From the NCBI RefSeq assembly GCF_002165255.2, contig NZ_CP028561.1:1364001-1428000 (forward strand): a stretch of DNA of 64,000 bases, written 5' to 3'. The stretch comes from Acinetobacter sp. WCHA45 (GTDB lineage: Bacteria > Pseudomonadota > Gammaproteobacteria > Pseudomonadales > Moraxellaceae). Of this stretch, positions 47,756-56,564 are shown piece after piece (position 1 is the first letter of the stretch; each line of letters opens with the position of its first letter). Made by a program: the position numbers and the translations under genes. The notes under the pieces are model-generated. The model was not told the DNA's origin. It did no database searches and saw nothing but the letters and a program-made list of their open reading frames with translations.

Positions 47756-48613
47756 TTACATTCTCAGTTCTTTTTCTAATACGGGCCATAATTTCTGATG
47801 TGATTTTTTGAACATCAGCATATGTCCAATTTGTTTGTAACCATATTGTTGTGGTTTCAATTCAATCAAATTGGTTTGAGCATTAGGATAAAGTCTGAGT
47901 AAATCTTTAACATTTGCCTGTGTTGCGATTTCATCATCACTTGCCCAAATTGATGTAATCGGACAGACAATCTCTTGGTGATAATCAGCAAAAATACTTT
48001 TACCAATTGCATTCATGACATAACCAGGTTGACTACAAAATTCAGCCCATTGTTTTGCTACATTTTTAGGTAAATTTTCACCCATACCAATAAATTGTGT
48101 TGCACCGTATCCTTTAATAGCACTGGATATTGGGAAAATGACATTAAACATTAATGGAGCAAGAAGTTTAGTTTTTCCTTTTAAGCCTTTTACATGACCT
48201 GTTGAACCAGCGATTGCGACAACTTTAGCAACTTGTTGATGGTTAGGATTGATTCCAAGTAATTGACCACCGGCACTATGTCCCAAAATAATCACTTGTT
48301 CAGCTTGAGCGCGGTTTAAGAGGGTCTCGATGGCTGCGGGAATATCTAATAAACCCCAATCATTGATACTGGCATTCGAATTTTTCAGTGCCCCATGTAA
48401 AGATTGACCTATTCCTCTAAAGTCAAAACTTAAGACCTTGTAGCCTTGTTGATTTAACCATTCAGCAAATGAGTGATAAAAAGCTTTGGTAATACCTGTT
48501 GCGGGACAAATTAGAATCGGAAATGGTTTAGTGGCATCACTTGCTGGATAATACTGCGCTGCAAGTTGGTAACCATCTTTACAACTGATCCAAAATGATT
48601 CAAATGTAGTCAT
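47756..48613 (-). CDS. Alpha/beta-fold hydrolase
   Basis: A protein of about 285 residues with the hydrolase fold. The nucleophile elbow is GHSAGGQ, the oxyanion-region segment is ILICPATGITKAFYHSFAEWLNQQGYKVLSFDFRG, and a late aspartate (SIWASDDEIA) and histidine (KQIGHMLMF) complete the triad. Substrate unknown; relatives are called esterases. I chose the ATG at 48613; an upstream ATG at 48697 would add 28 lysine- and aromatic-rich residues with no family support. Confidence 0.78.
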   Translation of the reverse strand: MTTFESFWISCKDGYQLAAQYYPASDATKPFPILICPATGITKAFYHSFAEWLNQQGYKVLSFDFRGIGQSLHGALKNSNASINDWGLLDIPAAIETLLNRAQAEQVIILGHSAGGQLLGINPNHQQVAKVVAIAGSTGHVKGLKGKTKLLAPLMFNVIFPISSAIKGYGATQFIGMGENLPKNVAKQWAEFCSQPGYVMNAIGKSIFADYHQEIVCPITSIWASDDEIATQANVKDLLRLYPNAQTNLIELKPQQYGYKQIGHMLMFKKSHQKLWPVLEKELRM

Positions 48614-48746
48614 TTGAGAAATACTCTTGTCTAGACATATTTCCAGTTTATACAAGTTCCAAAAAGAAACTCGTTTAAAAAATGACTTAAAAGTCAAATT
48701 TTATGTAATATAGCTATTTTTGGAAAAACAATTTGGGGAAAAGGGA

Positions 48747-49202
48747 ATGTTAATTTTAACCAGTGCAACCAAATTGGCGATCATTTTTAGTGGAATATTT
48801 CTTTGGATAGGGATGCTAACTGGTGTTTGGAAGTATTATCAAATTAGAAATACAGAGCTTGCACGTGCACATTATTATGTCGATATTGCACATCGCAGTA
48901 GTTTGCTTTATGCCGCTGCGAGTTTAATCTTGGCTGCATTAAGTTATTTTACAAGTTTATCGGATAGTTTGAGTCTATTTTGCGTTGTGGCGAATTTATT
49001 CTTTTTCTCAATGTCAATTTTGGTCTATATCATTCATGGAATGTTAAAAGATACAACGAATCAGTTTAAGCAACCGCATAAGTTGGGGCAGTGGTCGATT
49101 CCAAGATGGTGTATGACATTTTTAATGTTGAGTTTAATAATGGTCGAATTAGGTGCTACAGCAGTATTACTATTAGGAACAATCTTAAAATTTACCAGTT
49201 AG
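48747..49202 (+). CDS. Membrane protein of unknown function (four helices)
   Basis: This 151-residue protein has four hydrophobic segments: about residues 5-25, 46-66, 70-95 and 120-143. Charged loops (RNTELARAHYYVDIAHRSS and KDTTNQFKQPHK) lie between. I do not recognise a family. The ATG at 48747 follows a purine-rich GGGGAAAAGGGA site, which rules against the TTG at 48720. It is separated from the divergent hydrolase gene by about 130 bp. Confidence 0.7.
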   Translation: MLILTSATKLAIIFSGIFLWIGMLTGVWKYYQIRNTELARAHYYVDIAHRSSLLYAAASLILAALSYFTSLSDSLSLFCVVANLFFFSMSILVYIIHGMLKDTTNQFKQPHKLGQWSIPRWCMTFLMLSLIMVELGATAVLLLGTILKFTS

Positions 49203-49204
49203 AA

Positions 49205-49228
49205 AAATGGATGATTACTCATCCATTT
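49205..49228. terminator. Bidirectional terminator between two small membrane-protein genes
   Basis: AAATGGATGA and TCATCCATTT, perfect 10-bp arms with a 4-nt loop between the convergent genes. Confidence 0.75.
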
Positions 49229-49234
49229 CTTATA

Positions 49235-49477
49235 TTAAAAATTCTTTTGGCGCTCAGCACTTATCTGTCGAAACTTTCGATCAATAATCCCCCACGTACA
49301 AAAGGCTAAAGAGACGATCAAAGCGTATGCAAAATATTCAGGTTTTAAATTACCCTTAATAGTGCCTTGCAATAACAGCGTCGCCATTAATGCAAATGTC
49401 GTAATTGCATATACGATGGAATCATTGGTCTTTAGAGTGTCAATGAAGACTTGCTTGTTGAAATGTAATGAGAACAT
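49235..49477 (-). CDS. Small membrane protein of unknown function
   Basis: This protein of about 80 residues has two hydrophobic segments (SIVYAITTFALMATLLLQG and YFAYALIVSLAFCTWGII) and a basic C-terminus (DRKFRQISAERQKNF). AAGGAGG lies 7 nt before the ATG at 49477, so this start is better than the ATG at 49483, which almost touches the site. I do not recognise the family. It converges on the four-helix protein gene. Confidence 0.7.
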   Translation of the reverse strand: MFSLHFNKQVFIDTLKTNDSIVYAITTFALMATLLLQGTIKGNLKPEYFAYALIVSLAFCTWGIIDRKFRQISAERQKNF

Positions 49478-49483
49478 CTCCAT

Positions 49484-49880
49484 CCCTCCTTGAGTAGTGA
49501 TGACAAAAGCTAATCGTTTTTGTCAGAATTAAGATTAAAGTTGTACTTTGATTTTTTTAGTATTTCAATAGCTAATTTCACTATTTTTTAAATAAATTTA
49601 TGAATGTATTGATTTCTATATAGATTAAACATTTTTTGGGTGTATTAAGATTATTTTTATTATGAATAGTGGTATTGGTTTTTTACAATTTGAAAAAGTT
49701 GCTGAAAAGATGTTTTTGTGATTCAGATCAAATACAGTGTGAATAATACGGGTAGAGGTAGATACAAATAAGATAAAAAAATAATTTGTCGTAAACAAAA
49801 AATGTAAGTTGGATAAAAGAACATTTTTTGTATAGCTAAAATTATGTTTGGGTAAAACATCATTTTAACGACAAATCATT
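49484..49880. other. 397-bp AT-rich intergenic region
   Basis: The region lies between the small membrane-protein gene and brnQ, both on the minus strand. It should hold the promoter of the former and the 3' end of the latter. Only a 19-codon frame starting at 49662 without a ribosome binding site was seen. No repeats of note. Confidence 0.55.
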
Positions 49881-51191
49881 TCAATTTTGAGAAGCAGTAC
49901 TGCTAGAGAATCGATCTACAGCAATTGCGATAACGAGTACGACCAATGAAGGCAATAACCAAGCAAGGTTCTGTTCATTCAACGGTAAATTATTAATGAA
50001 TTGAGGGAGTTGTTCAGAGAATCCAGCCGCTTTGAGTGCTTCAATAATGCCAAAAAGAAAAGCAACAGCAGTAACAGAGCTCACGACAGTTGAAGGTTTA
50101 TTCCAATATTTCCAGAAGAAACTCATCATAATCACAACAATCGCTGGTGGATAAATTGCACTCAACACTGGAACAGAGAACGCAATTAGTTTTGTTAAGC
50201 CTAAATTAGAAATTAATAATGAAAATCCAATTAAGATAAAAACTAATAATTTATACGGTAAGCCTGTTAATTCAGTGAAATATTCTGCACATGCACAGGT
50301 AAGGCCAATTGCAGTTACCATACAGGCAAGAAAAATCAAACCAGCTAAAAACAACGAACCTAGATCACCAAAGGCGTGTTGTACATAAGCATGCAGAATT
50401 ACTGCACCATTCGCTGCATTCGCCGCAACTTCATGGCTACCTAATCCAAGTTTAAATAGGCTGATATATACTAGTGTTAAACCTACACCAGCAATTAAAC
50501 TCGCGATAATCGCATATTTGGTGATCAGCTTTGAATCTGTCACCCCACGAGACTGAATCGCTTGAATAATCACAATACCGAAGACTAAGGCACCCAAAGT
50601 ATCCATCGTTAAATAGCCGTTTACGAAGCCTTCAGAAACAGGACTAGTCACATACTTATGGATTGGTGGAGAAATATAGCCAGTAGGGATAAGGATTGCT
50701 GCAATACCAAGAACCGCTAGAGCAGCAATTTTTAAAGGAGCTAAGACGTGACCTACTGTATCTAATAATTTATTCGGGTAAAGCGAGATCACAGTGACAA
50801 GTGTAAAATAAATAACACTATAAATCAGTAGACTGCTATTTGATGTACCAAAATATGGAGCAAATCCTATTTCATAAGAAACAGTTGCAGTACGTGGTGT
50901 GGCAAATAATGGTCCAACAGACAAATAACAGACAATCGTGAGGAGTAAGCTAAAAAAGCGTCCAAGTGGCGAGCTGATAATTTCAATAGAGCCTTGCATA
51001 CGAGACAAAGCCATAATGGTAATTACAGGTAGACCGACTGCGGTAATTAAGAATCCAAAAGCAGCGAGCCAAACATGCTCACCTGCTTGTTGCGCAACGA
51101 TAGGGGGGAAAATAATATTGCCAGCACCAATGAAGAGTGCAAAGGTCATGAAACCGAGAGCAATAATATCTCCTGTACGAAGATGGTTCAT
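49881..51191 (-). CDS. brnQ: Branched-chain amino acid transport protein BrnQ
   Basis: This 436-residue inner-membrane carrier has about 12 helices. The start GDIIALGFMTFALFIGAGNIIFPP and the following GPLFATPRTATVSYE and GYLTMDTLGALVFGI match the LIVCS family. It imports leucine, isoleucine and valine with sodium or protons. The gene is divergent from map across a 351-bp region. Confidence 0.93.
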   Translation of the reverse strand: MNHLRTGDIIALGFMTFALFIGAGNIIFPPIVAQQAGEHVWLAAFGFLITAVGLPVITIMALSRMQGSIEIISSPLGRFFSLLLTIVCYLSVGPLFATPRTATVSYEIGFAPYFGTSNSSLLIYSVIYFTLVTVISLYPNKLLDTVGHVLAPLKIAALAVLGIAAILIPTGYISPPIHKYVTSPVSEGFVNGYLTMDTLGALVFGIVIIQAIQSRGVTDSKLITKYAIIASLIAGVGLTLVYISLFKLGLGSHEVAANAANGAVILHAYVQHAFGDLGSLFLAGLIFLACMVTAIGLTCACAEYFTELTGLPYKLLVFILIGFSLLISNLGLTKLIAFSVPVLSAIYPPAIVVIMMSFFWKYWNKPSTVVSSVTAVAFLFGIIEALKAAGFSEQLPQFINNLPLNEQNLAWLLPSLVVLVIAIAVDRFSSSTASQN

Positions 51192-51542
51192 AAAAGGGAG
51201 GTATAAAATAAAAGTGCGGATTCTAGAACAAATTTGTAGTCATTTGAAACTAATTTTATGTGAAATTTGGTTTATTTTTGTCTAATAAGAAATGATTAAA
51301 ATCATATAATTAGCATTGGTAAACTTAATTTATTGAAAAGATTTTAAAAGTAAAAAATATAGCCCTTTATACTTTTTTACTATGATGCCGATTGAAATTA
51401 AATGTAAAATAATAGCAACCGTTCAATCTTAAAACGATTGAAGATTTTTGTACGACAGCGTACAACTGTTGAAATACGAGATGCAGTACAAAAATGAATC
51501 TGCATGTTGCATTAACCTATATTTAAATAAGGAAAATCTCGA
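51192..51542. other. Divergent brnQ/map regulatory region
   Basis: No gene longer than a ten-codon frame lies here. The left half should carry promoters for both neighbours. The right 120 bp, nearest map, contain three consecutive hairpins and the short frame, described separately. Confidence 0.6.
51422..51526 (+). promoter_or_regulatory. Structured leader of map with three hairpins and a short upstream frame
   Basis: Hairpin 1: TTCAATC/GATTGAA (51422-51442), followed by ATTTTT. Hairpin 2: TTGTACG/CGTACAA with loop ACAG (51448-51465). Hairpin 3: ATGCAG/CTGCAT (51481-51505). A ten-codon frame ATG...TAA (51494-51526) ends 16 bases before the map ATG. Hairpin 1 plus T-run could end transcription early. 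No known riboswitch was recognised. Confidence 0.35.
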
Positions 51543-52337
51543 ATGAGAGCTTCTACTGTGACGATTAAATCTGAGCAAGATATTGAGAAATTACGTATCT
51601 CAGGACGTTTAGCGGCACAAGTATTAGAAATGATTGGTGATTATATTAAGCCCGGCGTTTCAACTGAATATTTAGACGATATTTGCAACGACTATATCGT
51701 AAATACTTTGCAGGTGATTCCAGCCAATGTGGGATATCACGGTTTTACCAAGACGACATGTATTTCAGTCAATGAAGAAGTGTGCCATGCAATTCCTTCC
51801 GCAAAGAAAATTTTGCAAGATGGCGATATATTAAATATCGATGTTGCTGTAATCAAAGATGGTTATTTTGGGGATACCAGCCGCATGTATTTTGTGGGCG
51901 AGCCGAGCCCAGAAGCCAAGAAACTGGTGGAAACAACTTATGAAGCCATGCTTGCAGGGATTCATACGGTAAAACCAGGTGCGACACTTGGTGATATTGG
52001 TTATGCAATTCAATCTGTTGCGCAACGTGAAGGTTATAGTATTGTCCGAGAATATTGTGGTCATGGTATTGGTCGTATCTATCATGAACAGCCGAATATT
52101 TTGCATTATGGTCAAAAAGGACAGGGCATGACCTTGAAAAAGGGTATGGTATTTACGATTGAACCGATGGTGAATGCTGGTAAACGGCATGTGAAAGAAC
52201 TGAATGACGGATGGACTGTGGTGACACAAGATAAGTCCTTATCAGCGCAATGGGAACATATGATTGTTGTTACTGATGATGGTTTTGAGTTGTTAACACC
52301 TTGGCCAAATGGAACAGGACACTATCCAGCGGTATAA
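51543..52337 (+). CDS. map: Type I methionine aminopeptidase
   Basis: This 264-residue metalloenzyme removes initiator methionine. The metal ligands are in LNIDVAVIKDGYFGDTSRMY (two aspartates), GHGIGR (histidine) and FTIEPM and QWEHM (glutamates). No zinc-finger extension is present, so it is the short type I form. An AAGGAAAA site precedes the ATG. It stands alone; many Acinetobacter genomes have more than one map gene, so this one may be a paralogue. Confidence 0.93.
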   Translation: MRASTVTIKSEQDIEKLRISGRLAAQVLEMIGDYIKPGVSTEYLDDICNDYIVNTLQVIPANVGYHGFTKTTCISVNEEVCHAIPSAKKILQDGDILNIDVAVIKDGYFGDTSRMYFVGEPSPEAKKLVETTYEAMLAGIHTVKPGATLGDIGYAIQSVAQREGYSIVREYCGHGIGRIYHEQPNILHYGQKGQGMTLKKGMVFTIEPMVNAGKRHVKELNDGWTVVTQDKSLSAQWEHMIVVTDDGFELLTPWPNGTGHYPAV

Positions 52338-52344
52338 TGTATTT

Positions 52345-52377
52345 AAAAAAGAGCTTGAATGATTCAAGCTCTTTTTT
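52345..52377. terminator. Terminator between map and the LysR-type gene
   Basis: AAAAAAGAGCTTGAA and TTCAAGCTCTTTTTT, perfect 15-bp arms around TGA; it can serve both convergent genes. Confidence 0.88.
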
Positions 52378-53281
52378 TATTCGGTGATTCTGTTAATTGT
52401 TCTACTAAATAATCGATAAAGACTCGTACAGCGGGTAATAGACCTCTACGTGATGGATAAACGGCATGGAAAATACCATGTGGGGCAGTCCATTCAGGTA
52501 AAACTTTGACCAATTGCCCTGATTTTGTGAAATCTTGTGCAATACTATCTGGTAATAAAGCAATTCCACAATTTTGACTTGCCAATTCCGCGAGCATCAA
52601 CAAATTCGAACCCATAATGACAGGATTTACTTTAATTTTCTTTTGTTGATTTTCAGGTCCAAATAATAAAAAGTGTTGATCTAGATGTTCTTCGGACATA
52701 CTGATAATACGATGCTCAGATAATTGTTCTGGCGTTGTTAAATGACCGAATTCATTTAAATAAGCTTGACTAGCAAATAGACGTTGCTCAATTGCTGTAA
52801 ACTGACGCAAAACTAAATTAGGGTCATCGTCTAGCTTAGAGCGAACACGTAAGGCGAGATCAACGCCTTCGTTAATTACATCAATTCTGCGATTGCTTAC
52901 CATCATTTGAACCCGAACTTCAGGGTACCTCTTTAAAAAGCTCGGTAATATTTTCGCCATTTGATTTTGTGCAATATCAACTGGAACACTGACTTTAATT
53001 ACACCGCGTGGTTCGCTACTTAAGTGATTGACAACATCATGTGCAGCTTGGGCTGCATTCATCATCACTTGAGCATGACGATAAACATCCATACCAATAT
53101 CGGTAACGGCAAAGTGTCGTGAACTACGTTGAATTAAGCGTACACCCAGCTGTTCTTCGAGATTATAAACTCTGCGACTTAATTTGGATTTAGGAATATC
53201 AGTTGCTCTTTCAGCCGCACTAAAACCACCATGTTCGACAACAAGGGCAAAGCAATAAAAATCATCTAAATCCGTTAGCAT
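52364..53281 (-). CDS. LysR-family transcriptional regulator
   Basis: This 305-residue regulator has a helix-turn-helix at residues about 5-65 (VVEHGGFSAAERATDIPKSKLSRRVYNLEEQLGVRL) and a substrate-binding domain with VPVDIAQNQMAKILPSFLKRYPEV. The group resembles CrgA/DsdC-like and AaeR-type members. The stop falls inside the map terminator. It has no divergent partner gene in the usual place; the HD-domain gene upstream is on the same strand. Confidence 0.87.
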   Translation of the reverse strand: MLTDLDDFYCFALVVEHGGFSAAERATDIPKSKLSRRVYNLEEQLGVRLIQRSSRHFAVTDIGMDVYRHAQVMMNAAQAAHDVVNHLSSEPRGVIKVSVPVDIAQNQMAKILPSFLKRYPEVRVQMMVSNRRIDVINEGVDLALRVRSKLDDDPNLVLRQFTAIEQRLFASQAYLNEFGHLTTPEQLSEHRIISMSEEHLDQHFLLFGPENQQKKIKVNPVIMGSNLLMLAELASQNCGIALLPDSIAQDFTKSGQLVKVLPEWTAPHGIFHAVYPSRRGLLPAVRVFIDYLVEQLTESPNKKRA

Positions 53282-53335
53282 TACGCTATAAACTCCAGCT
53301 TTTGTGATTAGGGTGAATCATTATAAAAGAGATTA

Positions 53336-53761
53336 TTAAACATTTTGGAGTAATAAATCTCGAACCTGTTGGTATTCTTTCAAACACTCAAAATCTTTGA
53401 CTGTTGGTGATTGAATGCGAGATAAGTCCATATTGTCATTGATATCTGCTAATTTAACAACACGTGCGATTGGATTTTGTCGCGCTCGTTGAGCTGCTTC
53501 TAGACGAGTTTCTCCTTGTTTTTTAGTGAGTGCGACGATTGCGTCAATGATATGCTCTTGAAAACCGAATTGGTATAAATCTTCAATCGTTGTTTCTGTA
53601 TCTTCTAAAATATCATGTAAAACGGCCACAATTTTATGTTCAATTGTAGGAACATTTAACATGACTCTTAATGGATGCAATATATAAGGGGCATTTGCTT
53701 TATCTACTTGCCCTTCATGTTGTTTTGCAGCTAGTGAAATCGCTTGTTCAAGTGTTGCCAT
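53336..53761 (-). CDS. Stand-alone HD-domain protein of RelA/SpoT hydrolase type
   Basis: This 141-residue protein is only an HD domain. The metal and catalytic motifs are those of (p)ppGpp hydrolases: HEGQVDKANAPYILHPLRV, VAVLHDILEDTETT (HDxxED) and VVKLADINDN. Neither synthetase nor TGS/ACT domains are present. It fits the small alarmone hydrolase / MESH1-like type. Its true substrate could be ppGpp or another pyrophosphorylated nucleotide, or NADPH as reported for human MESH1. Confidence 0.8.
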   Translation of the reverse strand: MATLEQAISLAAKQHEGQVDKANAPYILHPLRVMLNVPTIEHKIVAVLHDILEDTETTIEDLYQFGFQEHIIDAIVALTKKQGETRLEAAQRARQNPIARVVKLADINDNMDLSRIQSPTVKDFECLKEYQQVRDLLLQNV

Positions 53762-53841
53762 AATTTAAATCCCTGTTATTCAGATAGATTCACAGATCAT
53801 ATTCTTTTAAACTAAATCCAAATTTTCTATGCTTTAAAATT

Positions 53842-54165
53842 ATGACATATCAACTTATAAACGTTATCGATGCGACTCAAAACATTGCATGTCCATATTG
53901 TCATCAAGCTGTTTTAGATTGCGAACAAGAACAGTATGTTCAGCCGTGTGAGCATACTTTATTCATGGCTATGGATTTAGGTTTTGAATTTATTGCTGAT
54001 CGTTTTGAAGAAGTTCTACCACAGTCGGTTGATGAAATTCATGAAGATCCAAGTATGAATATTTATGAGACGATCACTCAGGCAGACTATCCAAACATGC
54101 AAATTTACAAAGCCGATTTAGGGGTGGAAGGTATGTTTCGGTATGTTGGTTTTAGCTTAAACTAA
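53842..54165 (+). CDS. Hypothetical protein with CPYC motif
   Basis: This 107-residue soluble acidic protein contains CPYC near residue 17, then C27 and C36 with H38, which could form a zinc knuckle. The rest has no motif I know. The open frame has good codon use, lies 80 bp from the divergent HD-domain gene and ends with a terminator shared with grxD. I do not recognise the family. Confidence 0.7.
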   Translation: MTYQLINVIDATQNIACPYCHQAVLDCEQEQYVQPCEHTLFMAMDLGFEFIADRFEEVLPQSVDEIHEDPSMNIYETITQADYPNMQIYKADLGVEGMFRYVGFSLN

Positions 54166-54181
54166 AACTCATTGTAATAAA

Positions 54182-54205
54182 AAAGCCAATCATTTGATTG
54201 GCTTT
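54182..54205. terminator. Bidirectional terminator between the CPYC gene and grxD
   Basis: AAAGCCAATCA and TGATTGGCTTT, perfect arms with a 2-nt loop, A and T runs on both sides. Confidence 0.85.
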
Positions 54206-54216
54206 CATTTTTTAGC

Positions 54217-54558
54217 TTATGCTTCAGGAGCAGGGCTATACTGTTCAACTAATGGCTTTAACTCACCATTTTGGAACATTTCAAGCATGATATCGCTACC
54301 ACCAATGAGCTCGCCGTTTACCCATAATTGTGGGAAAGTAGGCCAGTTAGCAATTTGAGGTAATGTTGTACGAATATCTTGATTTTCCAAGATATTTACA
54401 TAGGCAAATGGGCGACCAATTTGGCTAAGTGCTTCAACTGCACGCGCAGAAAAACCACATTGCGGAAATTGTGGAGTGCCTTTCATGTAAAGTAAAACAG
54501 GGTGTTTCGCAATTTGATCACGAATTAACGCTACTGTATCACGCGCTTGTTCCGTCAT
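54217..54558 (-). CDS. grxD: Monothiol glutaredoxin (Grx4 type)
   Basis: This 113-residue protein has the CGFS active site (FPQCGFSARAVEAL) and the GSH-binding WPTFPQLWVNGELIGGSDI stretch. Monothiol glutaredoxins carry Fe-S clusters to target proteins. The length matches Grx4. It is a single gene with its own terminator. Confidence 0.93.
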   Translation of the reverse strand: MTEQARDTVALIRDQIAKHPVLLYMKGTPQFPQCGFSARAVEALSQIGRPFAYVNILENQDIRTTLPQIANWPTFPQLWVNGELIGGSDIMLEMFQNGELKPLVEQYSPAPEA

Positions 54559-54721
54559 AGATAGATCCTCAACTAATCTTCGTAAATTATATACTGAAAA
54601 ACAGTTTTGCGGCTATTGCTAAAGATTTTTCTTATATAAATGTGAGTTTGAGCTTTCAATCTACTCAAGTTTTTGCTTATATAACTTTTTTCACCACAAC
54701 TAATGATAGATTGAGTTTGTT

Positions 54722-55936
54722 ATGACTAATATCACTCTTGCTCCTGTGCAACCTGATCAACCATCACATCTTATGGCAACTTATGGTCGCCAAGCGATCA
54801 GCTTTGTACGAGGACGAGGGGCGTATTTATATACAGCGGATGGTACGGAATATTTGGATGCCTTAACAGGTATTGCTGTTTGTGGTTTAGGGCATGCACA
54901 CCCAGTGATTGCGGAAGCGATTGCTGAGCAAGCTGCAACTTTAGTGCATACCAGTAACTTATTCGAAATTCCTTGGCAAACTGCTGCAGCTCAAAAACTT
55001 GCACAAGTTTCTGGAATGGAAGAAATTTTCTTCTCAAACAGTGGCGCTGAGTCAAATGAAGGTGCGATCAAAATTGCACGTAAATTTGGTTCTAAACAAG
55101 GCATTAGCAATCCTAAAATTATTGTTGCTGAACAATCTTTTCACGGTCGTACTTTGGCGACCTTATCTGCGACAGGCAATAAAAAAGTTCAAGAAGGTTT
55201 TGCACCTTTGGTTGAAGGCTTTATTCGTGTGCCATTTGGTGATGTTGAAGCGATTCAAGAGGCAGCTATCAATCATCCAGATATCGTTGCAATCTTGATT
55301 GAACCAATTCAAGGTGAAGGTGGTGTCAATACAGCACCGCAGGGTTTTAGTTACCTCGAGGAAGTTCGTGCTTTATGTAATCAGCATAATTGGTTAATGA
55401 TGCTTGATGAAATTCAAACAGGGAATGGACGTACAGGTAAATACTTTGCTTATCAACATACGAACATTATTCCTGATGTCATGACCACTGCGAAGGGTTT
55501 AGGAAATGGTTTCCCTGTTGGTGCAGTAATGACACAGGGTAAAGCGGTAGGCTTACTCGGTGCAGGCAGCCATGGTTCAACATATGGCGGTACAGTACTT
55601 GGCTCACGTGTGGTTTACACTGTACTTGATACGCTTGAAAATGAAAATGCCGTTGAAAATGCAGCCGTGGTTGGAGCCTATATTGTTGATCAACTACGAG
55701 CTCAATTGATTGATCAAAATGTACAGGTGCGTGGTTTTGGTATGATGATTGGTGTTCAATTACCAAAAGATTGTGCTGAACTAGTTGCTATTGCACGTGA
55801 TCAATATAAGTTGATTATTAATGTAACGGCAGGTTCGGTAGTACGTTTATTACCACCATTAAACCTGACTCAAGCTCAGGCTGATGAATTGTTGAAGCGT
55901 CTTGTACCTGCAATTCAAGGCTTTTTAGCAGCGTAA
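54722..55936 (+). CDS. argD: Acetylornithine aminotransferase (class III)
   Basis: This 404-residue PLP enzyme has the cofactor lysine in TTAKGLGNGFPVGAV, the LMLDEIQTGNGRTGKYFAYQH segment and FFSNSGAESNEGAIKIARKF. The family includes ArgD and succinylornithine transaminases; the length and gene layout fit ArgD, used in arginine synthesis. Other arg genes are not adjacent. Confidence 0.9.
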   Translation: MTNITLAPVQPDQPSHLMATYGRQAISFVRGRGAYLYTADGTEYLDALTGIAVCGLGHAHPVIAEAIAEQAATLVHTSNLFEIPWQTAAAQKLAQVSGMEEIFFSNSGAESNEGAIKIARKFGSKQGISNPKIIVAEQSFHGRTLATLSATGNKKVQEGFAPLVEGFIRVPFGDVEAIQEAAINHPDIVAILIEPIQGEGGVNTAPQGFSYLEEVRALCNQHNWLMMLDEIQTGNGRTGKYFAYQHTNIIPDVMTTAKGLGNGFPVGAVMTQGKAVGLLGAGSHGSTYGGTVLGSRVVYTVLDTLENENAVENAAVVGAYIVDQLRAQLIDQNVQVRGFGMMIGVQLPKDCAELVAIARDQYKLIINVTAGSVVRLLPPLNLTQAQADELLKRLVPAIQGFLAA

Positions 55937-55956
55937 TGACGTATTAGTCATACAAT

Positions 55957-55986
55957 AAAAAAGGGCAATTTGAATTGCCCTTTTTT
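55957..55986. terminator. Bidirectional terminator between argD and the CBS gene
   Basis: AAAAAAGGGCAATT and AATTGCCCTTTTTT pair around TG; runs of A and T allow both directions. Confidence 0.88.
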
Positions 55987-55993
55987 GCGGCGA

Positions 55994-56425
55994 TTAGCCT
56001 GAAATATATTGTTGAAGTTGTTCGATAAGAACGCGTTGATCTTCCATTGCTGCTTTCACCAAGTCACCAATTGAGATAAAACCCACCAACTTTTCTTGAT
56101 CCAATACAGGTAAATGACGTAAATGACGATCGGTCATGAGCTGTAGACATTCTTCTACCGTATGGTTCAAGCCGACTGAAATGACCTTGGATGTCATAAT
56201 GTCCGAGACAAGTGTGCTTTCTGAGGTGCGTTCCATCAAGGCGATCTTACGGGTATAGTCACGTTCAGAGAAAATTCCAACCACTTTTTCATCTTCTGCA
56301 ACCACCAGTGCACCTACACCTTTGTCCGCCATAATTTTAATTGCTTCAAGTACAGTCGCATTTGGCGAAATTGTAAAAATTGATTGTACAGCTTTATTTT
56401 TGATGACTTGGGCAACGCTTGTCAT
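55994..56425 (-). CDS. CBS-domain pair protein
   Basis: This 143-residue protein consists of two CBS domains (residues about 10-65 and 75-135), with GVGALVVAEDEKVVGIFSERDYTRKIAL and LRHLPVLDQEKLVGFISIGDLV. Such Bateman modules bind adenine nucleotides. Stand-alone versions are common, with unknown partners. It converges on argD. Confidence 0.88.
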   Translation of the reverse strand: MTSVAQVIKNKAVQSIFTISPNATVLEAIKIMADKGVGALVVAEDEKVVGIFSERDYTRKIALMERTSESTLVSDIMTSKVISVGLNHTVEECLQLMTDRHLRHLPVLDQEKLVGFISIGDLVKAAMEDQRVLIEQLQQYISG

Positions 56426-56564
56426 TGTTTATCTACCTCTGTTGTATTGTCATTTTCATTTAACTTAACGGTATTTTTTTTAATTGCAAAGTCCTAAATG
56501 CACAACAATGATAACTTTCTCTTGTGAATGTCTAAAAAGTCATCATGATTGGTGGGCAAATTTA

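Noticed and set aside
49662..49721. 19-codon frame in the gap upstream of brnQ's end
   Set aside because: No ribosome binding site, no neighbours and no recognisable sequence; chance frames of this size are common in AT-rich DNA.
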